Origin: Halolamina rubra
Lineage (GTDB): Archaea; Halobacteriota; Halobacteria; Halobacteriales; Haloferacaceae
Direction of reading: 5' to 3'
Assembly: GCF_000739555.1 (NCBI RefSeq)
Contig: NZ_BBJN01000052.1
Coordinates: 23,171 to 87,170, forward strand
DNA: 64,000 nucleotides
Part shown: positions 50,356 to 59,076 of the stretch, piece after piece
Numbering within the stretch: the first letter of the stretch is position 1
Layout: each line of letters begins with the position of its first letter
Position numbers and translations under genes: made by a program
Notes under the pieces: generated by a model
Told to the model about the DNA's origin: nothing
Database searches by the model: none
Seen by the model: the letters and a program-made list of their open reading frames with translations, nothing else

Positions 50356-50434
50356 CACCGTCGGTTGGCGCGCCGCGGGGATGAACGTTCGCCCCCGCGA
50401 CAGCTATTTGCCGGTTCGAACGAATCAGTGCTGT

Positions 50435-50887
50435 ATGGGTCACGTCGCCGAACTCACAGGAATCGCCACGGGTGACACCCCCTCGGGCGAGGCGGTGCCG
50501 GCCGCGCTGCTGCGCGCGCGGGGTGAGTACCTCCCGGTGTTCGTCACCGACGATCAGGCCGACGCGATCCAGCGGGGGCTGACGGGTGACTCCTTCGAGC
50601 GCCCGCTGACCCACGACCTGCTCGTCGACATGGTTGCGGAGTTCGGCGGCGCCTTCGACCGCGTGCGGATCGACGACCTGCGGGAGGGGACGTTCTACGC
50701 CAAGATCGACGCCCAGCGCTACGAGGCGGGCGAGGCCGAACCGCTCACGTTCGACGCCCGCCCCAGCGACGCCGTGGCGATCGCGGTCCGGGCGGACTGC
50801 CCGATCGAGATCGCCGACAGCGTGCTCGACGCCGCGGGCCGCAGCGGCGAGGAGCTCGGCGTCGACGGCGTCGGCGACGGCGAGTAG
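50435..50887 (+). CDS. Bifunctional-nuclease (BFN/DUF151) domain protein
   Basis: 150 residues from ATG 50435. The BFN core is visible: LPVFVTDDQADAIQRGLTGDSFERPLTHDLLVDMVAEFG, then FYAKIDAQ and FDARPSDAVAIAVRADCPIEIADSVLDAAG, the ARPSDA motif being diagnostic. Plant and bacterial members have DNase/RNase activity; the role in archaea is not established. It diverges from the UPF0212 gene. Confidence 0.88.
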   Translation: MGHVAELTGIATGDTPSGEAVPAALLRARGEYLPVFVTDDQADAIQRGLTGDSFERPLTHDLLVDMVAEFGGAFDRVRIDDLREGTFYAKIDAQRYEAGEAEPLTFDARPSDAVAIAVRADCPIEIADSVLDAAGRSGEELGVDGVGDGE

Positions 50888-50970
50888 CCGGGGCACTGCC
50901 GGCGCGTGGCCGGCGGCGCGATCGGCGCGTGACCGGCGGGTTTGAGTGGCCGCCCGTCCGAGCGTGTTGC

Positions 50971-51453
50971 ATGACCGAGACGGCGACGCTCGCGGAGTCC
51001 TACACCGAGATGACCGAACTCCTCCTGCCGAACGACACCAACAACCTCGGGCGAGCGCTGGGGGGCGCCGTCCTCCACTGGATGGACATCTGCGGCGCCA
51101 TCGCGGGGATGCGCTTCGCGAACACGCAAGTGGTGACGGCGTCGATGGACCACGTCGACTTCATCTCGCCCATCGATCTCGGCGAGGTCGCGGTGGTGCA
51201 GGCGTACGTGTTCAACACCGGCCGCACGAGCGTCGACGTGAAAGTCGACGTGCGCGCCGAGGACCCCCGCGAGGGCGAGGAGCGCAAGACGACGGCCTCG
51301 TTCTTCACGTTCGTCGCGCTCGACGAGGAGGGGACGCCGACCGAGGTGCCCGACCTGGAGTGCCCGACCGAGGAGGAGGAAGCGCTGCGGCAGGAGGCCA
51401 TCGAGGGGCGGAAACAACAGTTCGAGGATCTCGTCGAGCGGATGGAGGAGTAG
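50971..51453 (+). CDS. Acyl-CoA thioesterase, YciA/BACH hot-dog type
   Basis: 160 residues from ATG 50971. The hot-dog signature is LLLPNDTNNLGRALGGAVLHWMDICGAIAGMRFAN, with the conserved N-x4-G-G-x-L-x3-D of acyl-CoA thioesterases, and VVTASMDHVDFISPIDLGEVAVVQAYV. It hydrolyses acyl-CoA to free acid and CoA; chain length unknown. The C-terminal 40 residues form an acidic helix. Confidence 0.9.
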   Translation: MTETATLAESYTEMTELLLPNDTNNLGRALGGAVLHWMDICGAIAGMRFANTQVVTASMDHVDFISPIDLGEVAVVQAYVFNTGRTSVDVKVDVRAEDPREGEERKTTASFFTFVALDEEGTPTEVPDLECPTEEEEALRQEAIEGRKQQFEDLVERMEE

Positions 51454-51463
51454 TCGCCGCCGG

Positions 51464-52507
51464 CTACCGGGGATCGGGCCGCGTCCCCAGCGTCACGTCG
51501 ACCGTCTGGCGCTCGCCGTCGCGGATCACCGTCACCGAGATCGTGTCGCCGGGGCTGGTCTCCAGCGCGAGATACGTACCGAGCTGGCCGGTCGTGTCGA
51601 CCCGGGTGCCGTCGAGCGCGACGATCACGTCGCCGCCCGTCGGTTGGGGCGACCCCTCGACGGTCACCGACTCGGTGCCGCCCCGCAGGACGCCGTCGGC
51701 GGGGCTGCCGGTCGGCACCGCCGCGACGTAGACGCCGCGGGCCGACTCCAGATCGTTCGCCTCCGCGAGCAGCGGCGTCACCGGGAGGATCCGGACGCCG
51801 AGGTATGAGTGCTCGAAGCTCCCCGTCTCGACCAGCGCGGGGATCACGCGCTCGGTCAGCGCGGCGCTGATCGCGAACCCGATGTTCTCGGCGCCGGCCT
51901 GCGTGATCACGCCCGCGACCTCGCCGTCGAGCGTGAGGAGCGGGCCGCCGCTGTTGCCGGGGTTGACCGCGGCGTCGGTCTGGACCGCGCCGGAGATCGT
52001 GAAGTTCCGCACCGAGGAGATGGTGCGGTTCACGCCCGACACCACCCCGGAGGTGAGCGACCCCTCCAGCCCCAGCGGCGCGCCGACGGCGGCGACCTGT
52101 GTGCCGACTTCCGGCTGTTCGTCGAGCAGCGGGAGCCCGCCGGCGCCGTTCGGCGGGTCGACCGACAGCGCCGCGAGATCGCTGTAGGGGTCGGTCCCCA
52201 GGATCTCGACCTCCACCCAGTCGCCGTCGGCGAACTGCGCGCGAACCGTCTCCGCGCCGGCGACGACGTGGTCGTTGGTGACCAACACGCCGTCGTCGTA
52301 CAGCCAGCCGGAGCCCTCCGCGAGCACGCCGATGCTGTCGTACACGCGCAGCCGGACGACCGAGGGCGAGACCGACTCGTAGAGGTCGACGTACGGCTCG
52401 TCGCCGGCGCCGACGGCGCCCGAGCCGCTCTGGGGGGCCGTACAGCCCGCAAGCGAGGCGATCCCGGCGCCGGCCGCGGCCAGGAACCGCCGCCGTGTTC
52501 CGTCCAT
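51464..52507 (-). CDS. Trypsin-like serine protease with PDZ domain (HtrA/DegP family), lipoprotein
   Basis: 347 residues. Tat signal and lipobox RRRFLAAAGAGIASLAGC anchor it at Cys22 on the cell surface. The protease domain has the triad His80 (VTNDHVV), Asp110 (PYSDLAAL) and Ser186 (NPGNSGGPL). One C-terminal PDZ domain (about 250-345; YLGVRILPVTPLL, GDVIVALDGTRV) follows. It probably degrades or refolds damaged exported proteins. It ends 11 nt beyond the convergent thioesterase gene. Confidence 0.93.
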   Translation of the reverse strand: MDGTRRRFLAAAGAGIASLAGCTAPQSGSGAVGAGDEPYVDLYESVSPSVVRLRVYDSIGVLAEGSGWLYDDGVLVTNDHVVAGAETVRAQFADGDWVEVEILGTDPYSDLAALSVDPPNGAGGLPLLDEQPEVGTQVAAVGAPLGLEGSLTSGVVSGVNRTISSVRNFTISGAVQTDAAVNPGNSGGPLLTLDGEVAGVITQAGAENIGFAISAALTERVIPALVETGSFEHSYLGVRILPVTPLLAEANDLESARGVYVAAVPTGSPADGVLRGGTESVTVEGSPQPTGGDVIVALDGTRVDTTGQLGTYLALETSPGDTISVTVIRDGERQTVDVTLGTRPDPR

Positions 52508-52815
52508 GTCCGTCGTTGGGTAGTCCCGCGAATAAATGACCGGGTGGTCCCTAACTGCTTAGGCTGTCAGTTGAGGTAGGTAGGGTCGTTACGTGAGGAC
52601 GGAGGTACTACCTCCGAGCGAGAGCGTGCTACCGTGACCGGTTCACCCGAAGCGACCACCGGTCGGTCGTGGCCCGCCCAGCCACGACCGACACCGGCCT
52701 CACCGGGGTCGAGCGGTTCGGCGCCATCCGACCGCTACGCGGAAGGGACTCCCGGTGGAGACCGCTTTCCGTTGTCGCCGAGGGAGTTTTCACAGCGTAA
52801 CCTGTATGGGTGAGT
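52508..52815. other. Divergent intergenic region with two hairpins
   Basis: 308 nt between the HtrA and Bat-type regulator starts; no supported gene. It contains a 17-nt near-perfect palindrome CGGAGGTACTACCTCCG (52600-52616) and a hairpin with perfect 12-bp arms GTCGGTCGTGGC / GCCACGACCGAC (52662-52673 and 52681-52692). These may be regulator sites or an RNA structure. Confidence 0.55.
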
Positions 52816-53505
52816 ATGTCACTGCGCACGTCCACGGGGGACTCCGGGCCGGTCGTCGAGCTCGAGTTCGGCTTCGACGACCCCGAGTACCCGTTCGTGG
52901 GCGCCTCCGCTGCCGCCGGCTGCCGGGTCGAGCTGGAGGAGATGGTCCCGCGTGGCGACGGCGCGTACGCGGAGTTCTACAGCGTCCGCGGCGCCGCGCC
53001 GTCGGCGATCGAGCCGCTGGCGCGCGAGCATCCGGCGGTGTCGGCGACGGTGATCGAGCGCTACGACGACGGCGGCCTGATGGAGTTCGTGGTCGGCGGC
53101 AACTGCCCCGCCGTCGGCCTCGCGGAGCTGGGCGCACTCCCCCGGTCGGTCGTCGGCGACGACGGCGAGGGACAGATCGTCGCGGAGCTCCCGGCGGCGT
53201 ACGACGCCGAGGAGGTGGTGTCGACGTTCCAGTCGGAGTACGGCGGCGAACTGCTCGCCAAACGCGAACGGGAGTCGTTCACGCCGCTGTTCAGCCAGCG
53301 CGAGCTCGATCAGGCGCTCGATCGGCGCCTGACCGACCGCCAGCGCGAGATTCTGGAGGCCGCCTTCGAGGCGGGCTACTACGCCTGGCCCCGCGAGACC
53401 AGCGGCGCGGCGCTGGCCGAGGAGCTGGGGATCAGCCAGCCGACGCTGTCGGAGCACCTGACGACCGCCGAGCGCAAGCTGCTCTCGCTGGTGTTCGACG
53501 GGTAG
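52816..53505 (+). CDS. Bat-type HTH-10 transcription regulator
   Basis: 229 residues from ATG 52816 (GTG 52810 is an alternative). The N-terminal 140 residues form the bacterio-opsin-activator-like sensor domain, beta-rich and without visible cofactor motifs. The C-terminal HTH-10 domain reads LTDRQREILEAAFEAGYYAWPRETSGAALAEELGISQPTLSEHLTTAERKLL, the hallmark of haloarchaeal Bat-family regulators. Targets unknown; the upstream inverted repeats are candidates for autoregulation. Confidence 0.9.
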   Translation: MSLRTSTGDSGPVVELEFGFDDPEYPFVGASAAAGCRVELEEMVPRGDGAYAEFYSVRGAAPSAIEPLAREHPAVSATVIERYDDGGLMEFVVGGNCPAVGLAELGALPRSVVGDDGEGQIVAELPAAYDAEEVVSTFQSEYGGELLAKRERESFTPLFSQRELDQALDRRLTDRQREILEAAFEAGYYAWPRETSGAALAEELGISQPTLSEHLTTAERKLLSLVFDG

Positions 53506-53640
53506 CCGCGCCGCGGCCCGCATCGACGGCGGCGGGCGTCGACGCCCGCGGCGGTCCACTCCGTCAGCGACCGTGTGCCCCGGACGCACGCGACTGACGG
53601 AAGCGCCGGGATTATCCGTCCCGGCCGGGTAGCACGCGTA

Positions 53641-54687
53641 ATGAGTCAGGACGCCGCCGGCGACGCCACGACCGAGGGGGACCTCCGGAACACGGGGATG
53701 TCCCTGAAGCACGACCGGGAGTGGGACTACGAGCTCGACCGCATCATCGAGGAGATCGAGGAGAAGGACGCGAAGAAAGTCGGCCTCCAGTTCCCCGAGG
53801 GGCTCAAGCGCCGTGGCCCCGCGGTCGCCGACGACCTGCGGGAGCTGGCGCCCGACGACGTGACGTTCATGCTGTCGGGGCAGCCCTGCTACGGCGCCTG
53901 CGACCTCGACACGTACCTGATGCGCCGGACGGACGTGTTCGTCCACTTCGGCCACTCGCCGATGAAGAACTCCGAGAAGATCATCTACGTGCCGCTGTTC
54001 TCCAACGTCGACCCGTTCCCGATGATGGAGGAGGCGCTTGAGGAGCTGCCCGAGGACGACGTGGGGCTGGTGACGACGGCCCAGCACATGAACCTCTTCG
54101 GCGAGATGAAGGAGTGGCTGGAGGACGAGGGGTACGAGGTCCACACCCGGAAGGGCGACGACCGGCTGACCCACGAGGGGCAGGTGCTCGGCTGCAACTA
54201 CGCCTCCGCGGACATCGACGCCGACCAGGTACTGTACGTCGGCGGCGGGAAGTTCCACCCGCTCGGGCTGGCGATGGAGCACCCCGACAAGAAGGTCGTC
54301 ATCTGCGACCCCGTGAACAACGTCGTCACCGTCGCGGACACGGAGAAGTTCATGAAGCAGCGCTACGGCGCGGTCCACCGCGCGATGGACGCCGAGAAGT
54401 GGGGCGTCATCTTCTGTACGAAGATCGGCCAGGGCCGCTGGGAGATGGCCGAGAAGATCGTCGACGAGAACGAGAACGCCTACCTGATCACGATGGACGA
54501 GGTCACCCCGGACCGCCTGCGCAACTTCGACATGGACGCGTTCGTCAACACCGGCTGTCCGCGGATTACGACGGACGACGGCCCGCAGTTCCACAAGCCG
54601 ATGCTGACGCCGGGGGAGTACGAGATCGCGATCGGCAACGAGCCCCTGGACTCGCTCGAGTTCGACACGTTCCACGGCACCTGGTGA
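53641..54687 (+). CDS. dph2: Diphthamide synthesis enzyme Dph2
   Basis: Transfers the 3-amino-3-carboxypropyl group of SAM to His of EF-2, the first step of diphthamide synthesis, via a [4Fe-4S] cluster and a non-classical radical mechanism. 348 residues. Candidate cluster ligands: Cys83 or Cys87 (SGQPCYGACD), Cys185 (VLGCNYA) and Cys306 (NTGCPRI), one per domain as in archaeal Dph2. The start ATG 53641 is preceded by a GGTAGCACGCGTA leader and gives the expected acidic N-terminal tail. Confidence 0.94.
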   Translation: MSQDAAGDATTEGDLRNTGMSLKHDREWDYELDRIIEEIEEKDAKKVGLQFPEGLKRRGPAVADDLRELAPDDVTFMLSGQPCYGACDLDTYLMRRTDVFVHFGHSPMKNSEKIIYVPLFSNVDPFPMMEEALEELPEDDVGLVTTAQHMNLFGEMKEWLEDEGYEVHTRKGDDRLTHEGQVLGCNYASADIDADQVLYVGGGKFHPLGLAMEHPDKKVVICDPVNNVVTVADTEKFMKQRYGAVHRAMDAEKWGVIFCTKIGQGRWEMAEKIVDENENAYLITMDEVTPDRLRNFDMDAFVNTGCPRITTDDGPQFHKPMLTPGEYEIAIGNEPLDSLEFDTFHGTW

Positions 54688-54760
54688 GCGAACGGTTCGC
54701 CACACCGCGGAACTGACCGCGACGACAACGCCTTTGCCTCCGCCGGCCGCCATCCCGGCC

Positions 54761-55930
54761 ATGGACATCGACACCAGCTCGCTCGACGAGTACCTCGACG
54801 CCGAGGGGCTCGACGGTTACGCGGTGTACGCCGACGGCGACGACTCCACGCAGCGCTACCTCTCCGGCTTCGACGCGCCGGACCCCTTCTTCACCGTCTA
54901 CACGCCCGCGGGGACGACGCTCCTGACCTCGGGACTGGAGTACGGCCGCGCCTCGGAGGAGGCCCGCGGCGCCGTCGACCGCACCTCAGACTACGACTAC
55001 CAGCAACTCCGCGAGGAGTACGACTCCGGCGTCGCCCGGGCGAAGCTGCAGGCGGCGTTCCTCGACGCCCACGACGTCGACGCGATCGCGGTTCCCGAAA
55101 CGTTCCCCGTCGGCGCCGCCGACGGCCTGCGCGAGGAGGGCGTCGCGCTCGCGGTCGACAGCGAGGGCGTCGTCGACGACATCCGCGCCGTGAAGACCGA
55201 CGCGGAGATCGAGCACGTCCGGGAGGCCACCGTCGCCAACGAGGCGTCGATGCGGGCCTGCGAGGAGCTGCTCGCCGCCGCCGAGGTCCGCAACGGCACG
55301 CTGTACTACGAGGACGAACCGCTCACGAGCGAGCGCGTCGCGACCGAGATCGAGGTCACGCTGTTGGAGCACGGCTGCGCGCTGGACGAGACGATCGTCG
55401 CCTGCGGCGTCGACGCCGCCGACCCCCACGACCGCGGGAGCGGCCCCCTCGAAGCCGGCCAGCCGATCATCGTCGACATCTTCCCCCGGAACAAGGCGAC
55501 CGGCTACCACTCCGACATGACCCGCACCTTCGTGAAGGGCGAGGCCAGCGGTACGGTTCGGGAGTGGTACGAACTGACACAAGAAGCGAAGGAGGCGGCC
55601 TTCGACGCACTCGAACCGGGCGCCACCGGCGCCGACGTGCACGCCGCCGCCTGCGAGGTGTACGAGGACGCCGGCTACCCGACGCTCCGGCAGGACCCCG
55701 CGACGGAGACGGGGTTCATCCACAGCACGGGCCACGGGATCGGCCTCGACGTGCACGAGGCGCCGTCGCTGTCGCCCCGCGGCGAGGAGCTGGAAGCCGG
55801 CCAGATCGTGACGATCGAGCCAGGGCTGTACGACCCCGACCACGGCGGCGTGCGGATCGAGGACATCGCGGTCGTCACCGAGGACGGCTACGAGAACTTC
55901 ACCGACTACCCCGAGTCGCTCGAACTGTAG
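54761..55930 (+). CDS. M24-family metallopeptidase (Xaa-Pro dipeptidase type)
   Basis: 389 residues from ATG 54761. The N-terminal creatinase-like domain (1-150) precedes the pita-bread catalytic domain. Metal ligands are visible: two Asp in IIVDIFPRNKATGYHSDMTRTF, His in IHSTGHGIGLDVHE, and two Glu in VTIEPGLY and GVRIEDIAVV. It cleaves Xaa-Pro dipeptides or N-terminal Xaa-Pro in the cytoplasm. It starts about 70 nt after dph2. Confidence 0.93.
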   Translation: MDIDTSSLDEYLDAEGLDGYAVYADGDDSTQRYLSGFDAPDPFFTVYTPAGTTLLTSGLEYGRASEEARGAVDRTSDYDYQQLREEYDSGVARAKLQAAFLDAHDVDAIAVPETFPVGAADGLREEGVALAVDSEGVVDDIRAVKTDAEIEHVREATVANEASMRACEELLAAAEVRNGTLYYEDEPLTSERVATEIEVTLLEHGCALDETIVACGVDAADPHDRGSGPLEAGQPIIVDIFPRNKATGYHSDMTRTFVKGEASGTVREWYELTQEAKEAAFDALEPGATGADVHAAACEVYEDAGYPTLRQDPATETGFIHSTGHGIGLDVHEAPSLSPRGEELEAGQIVTIEPGLYDPDHGGVRIEDIAVVTEDGYENFTDYPESLEL

Positions 55931-55974
55931 CGAGAACCGACCCCTTTTCCCTCGACGACGCCCTCGATCCGGTA

Positions 55975-56769
55975 ATGACGCTCTGTATCGTCGGCGCCGG
56001 CGCGATGGGGCGCTGGGTCGCCGAAACCGTCGCGGCCGCGCCCGCGTTCGACGCCGACCTCGCGTTCGCCGACACCGACGGGGGCGCCGCCGCGGACGCC
56101 GCCGCCGCGTTCGACGCCGCCGCGACCGTCCCGCTCGCCGACGGCACCCCCGAGGACGACCGCACGTTCGAGACAGTCTGCCTCGCGGTCCCGATCCCGG
56201 CCGTCGAGGACGCCGTCGCCGCCTGGGCGCCCCACGCCGAGGCGGCGATGCTCGATCTCTCGGGCGTGATGGCCGGCCCCGTCGCGGCCATGCGCGAGCA
56301 GCTGCCCGACCGCGAGCGCGCGAGCCTCCACCCGCTGTTCGCCCCCCAGCGCGCCCCGGGCAACGTCGCCCTCGTCGCCGACGCGGTGGGCCCGACGCTG
56401 ACCCCACTACTGGACGCGCTGCGGGACGCCGGCAACGAGCTGTTCGAGACGACGCCCGAGGAGCACGACGACGCGATGCGGACGGTCCAGGCCAAGAGCC
56501 ACGCCGCCGTGCTCGCGTGGGCGCTGGCCGGCGACGACGTGCGCGAGGAGTTCCACACGCCGGTCTCCGCGGGGCTGGCCGACATCGCGGCGACCGTCAC
56601 CGAGGGCGACGCGCGGGTGTACGCCGACATCCAGGACGCGTTCGGCGGCGCCGACGCGGTCGCCGAGGCCGCGCGGGCGGTCGCCGACGCCGACGGGGAG
56701 GCGTTCGCCGACCTGTACGCCGAGGCGGGCGCGAGCGCCGACGCGCTCTCGACGGAGGGGGAGCGATGA
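55975..56769 (+). CDS. Prephenate dehydrogenase-like protein (TyrA family)
   Basis: 264 residues from ATG 55975. N-terminal Rossmann motif LCIVGAGAMGRWVAETV and adjacent acidic strand (LAFADTDGG) bind NAD(P). The middle (VCLAVPIPAVEDAVAAWAP; MLDLSGVMAGPVAAM; SLHPLFAP) and the helical C-terminal domain follow the TyrA plan used in tyrosine synthesis. The key TyrA His is likely in SLHPLFAP. Its stop overlaps the start of the Rsm22-like gene (ATGA). Confidence 0.85.
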   Translation: MTLCIVGAGAMGRWVAETVAAAPAFDADLAFADTDGGAAADAAAAFDAAATVPLADGTPEDDRTFETVCLAVPIPAVEDAVAAWAPHAEAAMLDLSGVMAGPVAAMREQLPDRERASLHPLFAPQRAPGNVALVADAVGPTLTPLLDALRDAGNELFETTPEEHDDAMRTVQAKSHAAVLAWALAGDDVREEFHTPVSAGLADIAATVTEGDARVYADIQDAFGGADAVAEAARAVADADGEAFADLYAEAGASADALSTEGER

Positions 56770-58251
56770 GCGTCGACCGCGACCGCCTCCGGGACACCGT
56801 CAACTACCTCCGGGAGGTCCGGCCGATCGACCCCGGCGAGATCCAGGAGTACTTCGACGACGCCCCCCACCCCGCGGTGGTCAGGCAGGAGCTGCGCGCG
56901 GCGGCGTTCGAGTTCGACCTCCTCGAGCGCGAGGACGGCACGTTCGTCCCCGCCAGCGGCGCGCCCGTCGACCCGCCGGGCTGGTCGCCCGACACGCTCC
57001 CGGACCGCTACGAGCGCGTCGTCGTCGATCGGCTCGTCGAGCGGTTCGGCCTCGACTGGGCCGACGGCGACTCCGGCGACGAGCTCCGTGCGGCGATCCG
57101 CCGGCTGAAGGCGGACTACTACCACGGCAACCCCGTCGAGTACGACGAGACCGCGGCGCTGGGGTACGCGATCTACCACCTGCCGGACTACTACGCCGCG
57201 ATGGGGTACGTGCTGGACGACCTCGCCGAGAACCGCGACCTCCCGCGCACGCTGCGGGTGCTCGACGTGGGCGCGGGCGTGGGCGGCCCGGCGCTGGCGC
57301 TGATCGACTACCTGCACGAAGCTGTCGGCGACGACGGCGACCCGCCGCTGATCGAGTACCACGCGCTGGAGCCCTCGCCCGCCGCGGACCTGCTGGAGGC
57401 CCTGCTCGACGAGACGCCGCGGAACGTCCACGCGACGGTCCACCGCGAGACGGCCGAGGCGTTCGACCCCGACTCGGTCGGCGAGATCGACCTGCTCTCG
57501 TTCTGTAACGTGCTCTCGGAGCTGGACGACCCGGCGGCGACCGCCGAGCGCTACCTCGGTTCGGTCGCCGACGACGGGACGATGCTCGCGATGGCGCCCG
57601 CGGACCTGGAGACGGCGACGGGGCTGCGCGAGGTCGAGCGCGCGCTCGCCCGTCCGGACTCGGGGCCGTCGGTGTACTCGCCGACGCTGCGGCTCTGGCC
57701 CGGCGAGGCGCCGTCGGACCGCGGCTGGTCGTTCGACGTGCGGCCCGAGATCGAGGCGCCGCGGATGCAGCGCCGACTGGACGAGGGCGACCGCGGCGCC
57801 GACGGCGGCGGCGAGGGGAACGAGCCCGGCACGTTCCTGAAAACGTCGGTGCAGTTCGCATACGCGCTGCTCCGGCCGGACGGGAAGCGCCGCGTCGACG
57901 TGCGGGCGTCCGCGGAGCGCCACGCGAAGGGCGCGGAGATGGACCGCCACGTGAGCAACCGGATCGACCTGCTGACGGTGAAGCTGAGTCCGGACCTGAG
58001 TCGACAGGGCGAGCGCCAGCGGGAGTACGGGAGCGACCCGAACCCGGTGTTCAAGATCGGCGACGGCAGCGAGCAGGTCGAGCAGTACGCCGTGCTCACC
58101 CAGCACACGGAGCTGAACCGCGCGCTGGGGGGAGGCGCCCTACGGCGCCGTCCTGTCGATGGAGAACGCGCTCGTGCTCTGGAACGACGACGAGGCGGCG
58201 TACAACCTCGTCGTCGACGGGGAGACGGTCGTGGACCTCGTCGCTCCGTAA
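56766..58251 (+). pseudogene. Rsm22-like SAM methyltransferase, C-terminus shifted by one extra G
   Basis: About 495 residues. After an N-terminal wing (VNYLREVRPIDPGEIQEYFDDAPHPAVVRQEL) the Rsm22-type region reads YAIYHLPDYYAAMGYVLDDL, motif I VLDVGAGVGGPALAL and DLLSFCNVLSEL. Mitochondrial Rsm22 (METTL17) belongs to this family and supports ribosome assembly. At the G6 run 58127-58132 the frame moves; with five G it continues as EAPYGAVLSMENALVLWNDDEAAYN to a stop at 58251, as expected for haloarchaeal homologues. In the frame as given it runs to 58370 with Arg-rich sequence instead. Confidence 0.75.
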
Positions 58252-58254
58252 CGA

Positions 58255-58385
58255 CGCCACGGCTCGCGACCAGCGATCGACGCCCGTCGATCGCACGGAG
58301 CCGACGCCGTGGGGGTGTGAACGACGCCACGGCGCGCGAGCTACCGCGACCGCAGGGTCGCGGTCACTGAGCTCACGCCGTGGCG
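58255..58385. terminator. Two nested hairpins between convergent genes
   Basis: Two copies of the same layout: CGCCACGGC, then an inner hairpin, then GCCGTGG. Inner hairpins are CGATCGAC/GTCGATCG (58274-58281 and 58286-58293) and ACCGCGACC/GGTCGCGGT (58343-58351 and 58356-58364). The outer arms of the second are CGCCACGGC (58325-58333) and GCCGTGGCG (58377-58385). Position suggests a bidirectional terminator. Confidence 0.6.
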
Positions 58386-58389
58386 GTGT

Positions 58390-58950
58390 CTACGCCAGTT
58401 CCGGCGCCTTCTCGCCGGCGGGCACCACCACTTCCAGCCAGTTCTCTTCGGGCGGGACCGGGCAGGCGAACGTCTCGCTGAACGCACAGAACGGCGAGTA
58501 CGCGAGGTTGAAGTCGATCGTGACGGTGTCGCCCGTCTCGAGTTCTCCATCGGGCTCCAGCTCCATGTACCGGCCCCCGGCGTAGCTCTGCTGCCCCGTG
58601 GTCTTGTCCCGGAACGGGACGAACAGCGGGTCGTCTTCGGCGGTCTCCTGGCGGTAGGCGTGGAGTTCGCAGTCCTCACCCCGGAGTTCGAACGCGAACG
58701 TGGCGACCCGGAGGTAGCGCGCCGGCGGGCCGTCGGTGGTCTCCATCTCGACCGGTTCGGGCTCCTCGTGGACGGTCACCTCGGCGTCGACCCGGAACGC
58801 CGGGTCGGGCTCGAAGTAGTCGAGGCCGTCGAACTCCTCGCGGTGCTCCGGCGGGATCGGCGACTGCGGATGCTCTGCGAAGAAGTCGTCTTTCTCCTCG
58901 CGGTTCCGTCTGAGTGCTGCTTCCCACTCCGACGACTCGGGATCGCTCAT
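58390..58950 (-). CDS. DUF1684 family protein
   Basis: 186 residues. The domain reads FFAEHPQSPIPPEHREEFDGLDYFEPDPAFRVDAEV, then FELRGEDCELHAYRQ and the conserved PFRDKTTGQQSYAGGRYMELE and IDFNLAYSPFCAFSETFACPVPPEENWLEV, the full DUF1684 signature. The function of the family is unknown; members are soluble beta-rich proteins in many prokaryotes. Confidence 0.88.
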   Translation of the reverse strand: MSDPESSEWEAALRRNREEKDDFFAEHPQSPIPPEHREEFDGLDYFEPDPAFRVDAEVTVHEEPEPVEMETTDGPPARYLRVATFAFELRGEDCELHAYRQETAEDDPLFVPFRDKTTGQQSYAGGRYMELEPDGELETGDTVTIDFNLAYSPFCAFSETFACPVPPEENWLEVVVPAGEKAPELA

Positions 58951-59076
58951 GTGTTCGGTTCGGTGCGCGACGGCATGAGTCCGGCGCTCCCGGGAGCCGG
59001 CTGTCGGCCGTCGATTCGCTCCCCTCCCCTGCCGCGAAGCGAACCACTATCAGACGCCACTCGTTAGCACGACCCG

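Noticed and set aside
52629..52835. 68-codon minus-strand frame upstream of the Bat-type gene
   Set aside because: It spans the two hairpins and the regulator start; no conserved sequence.
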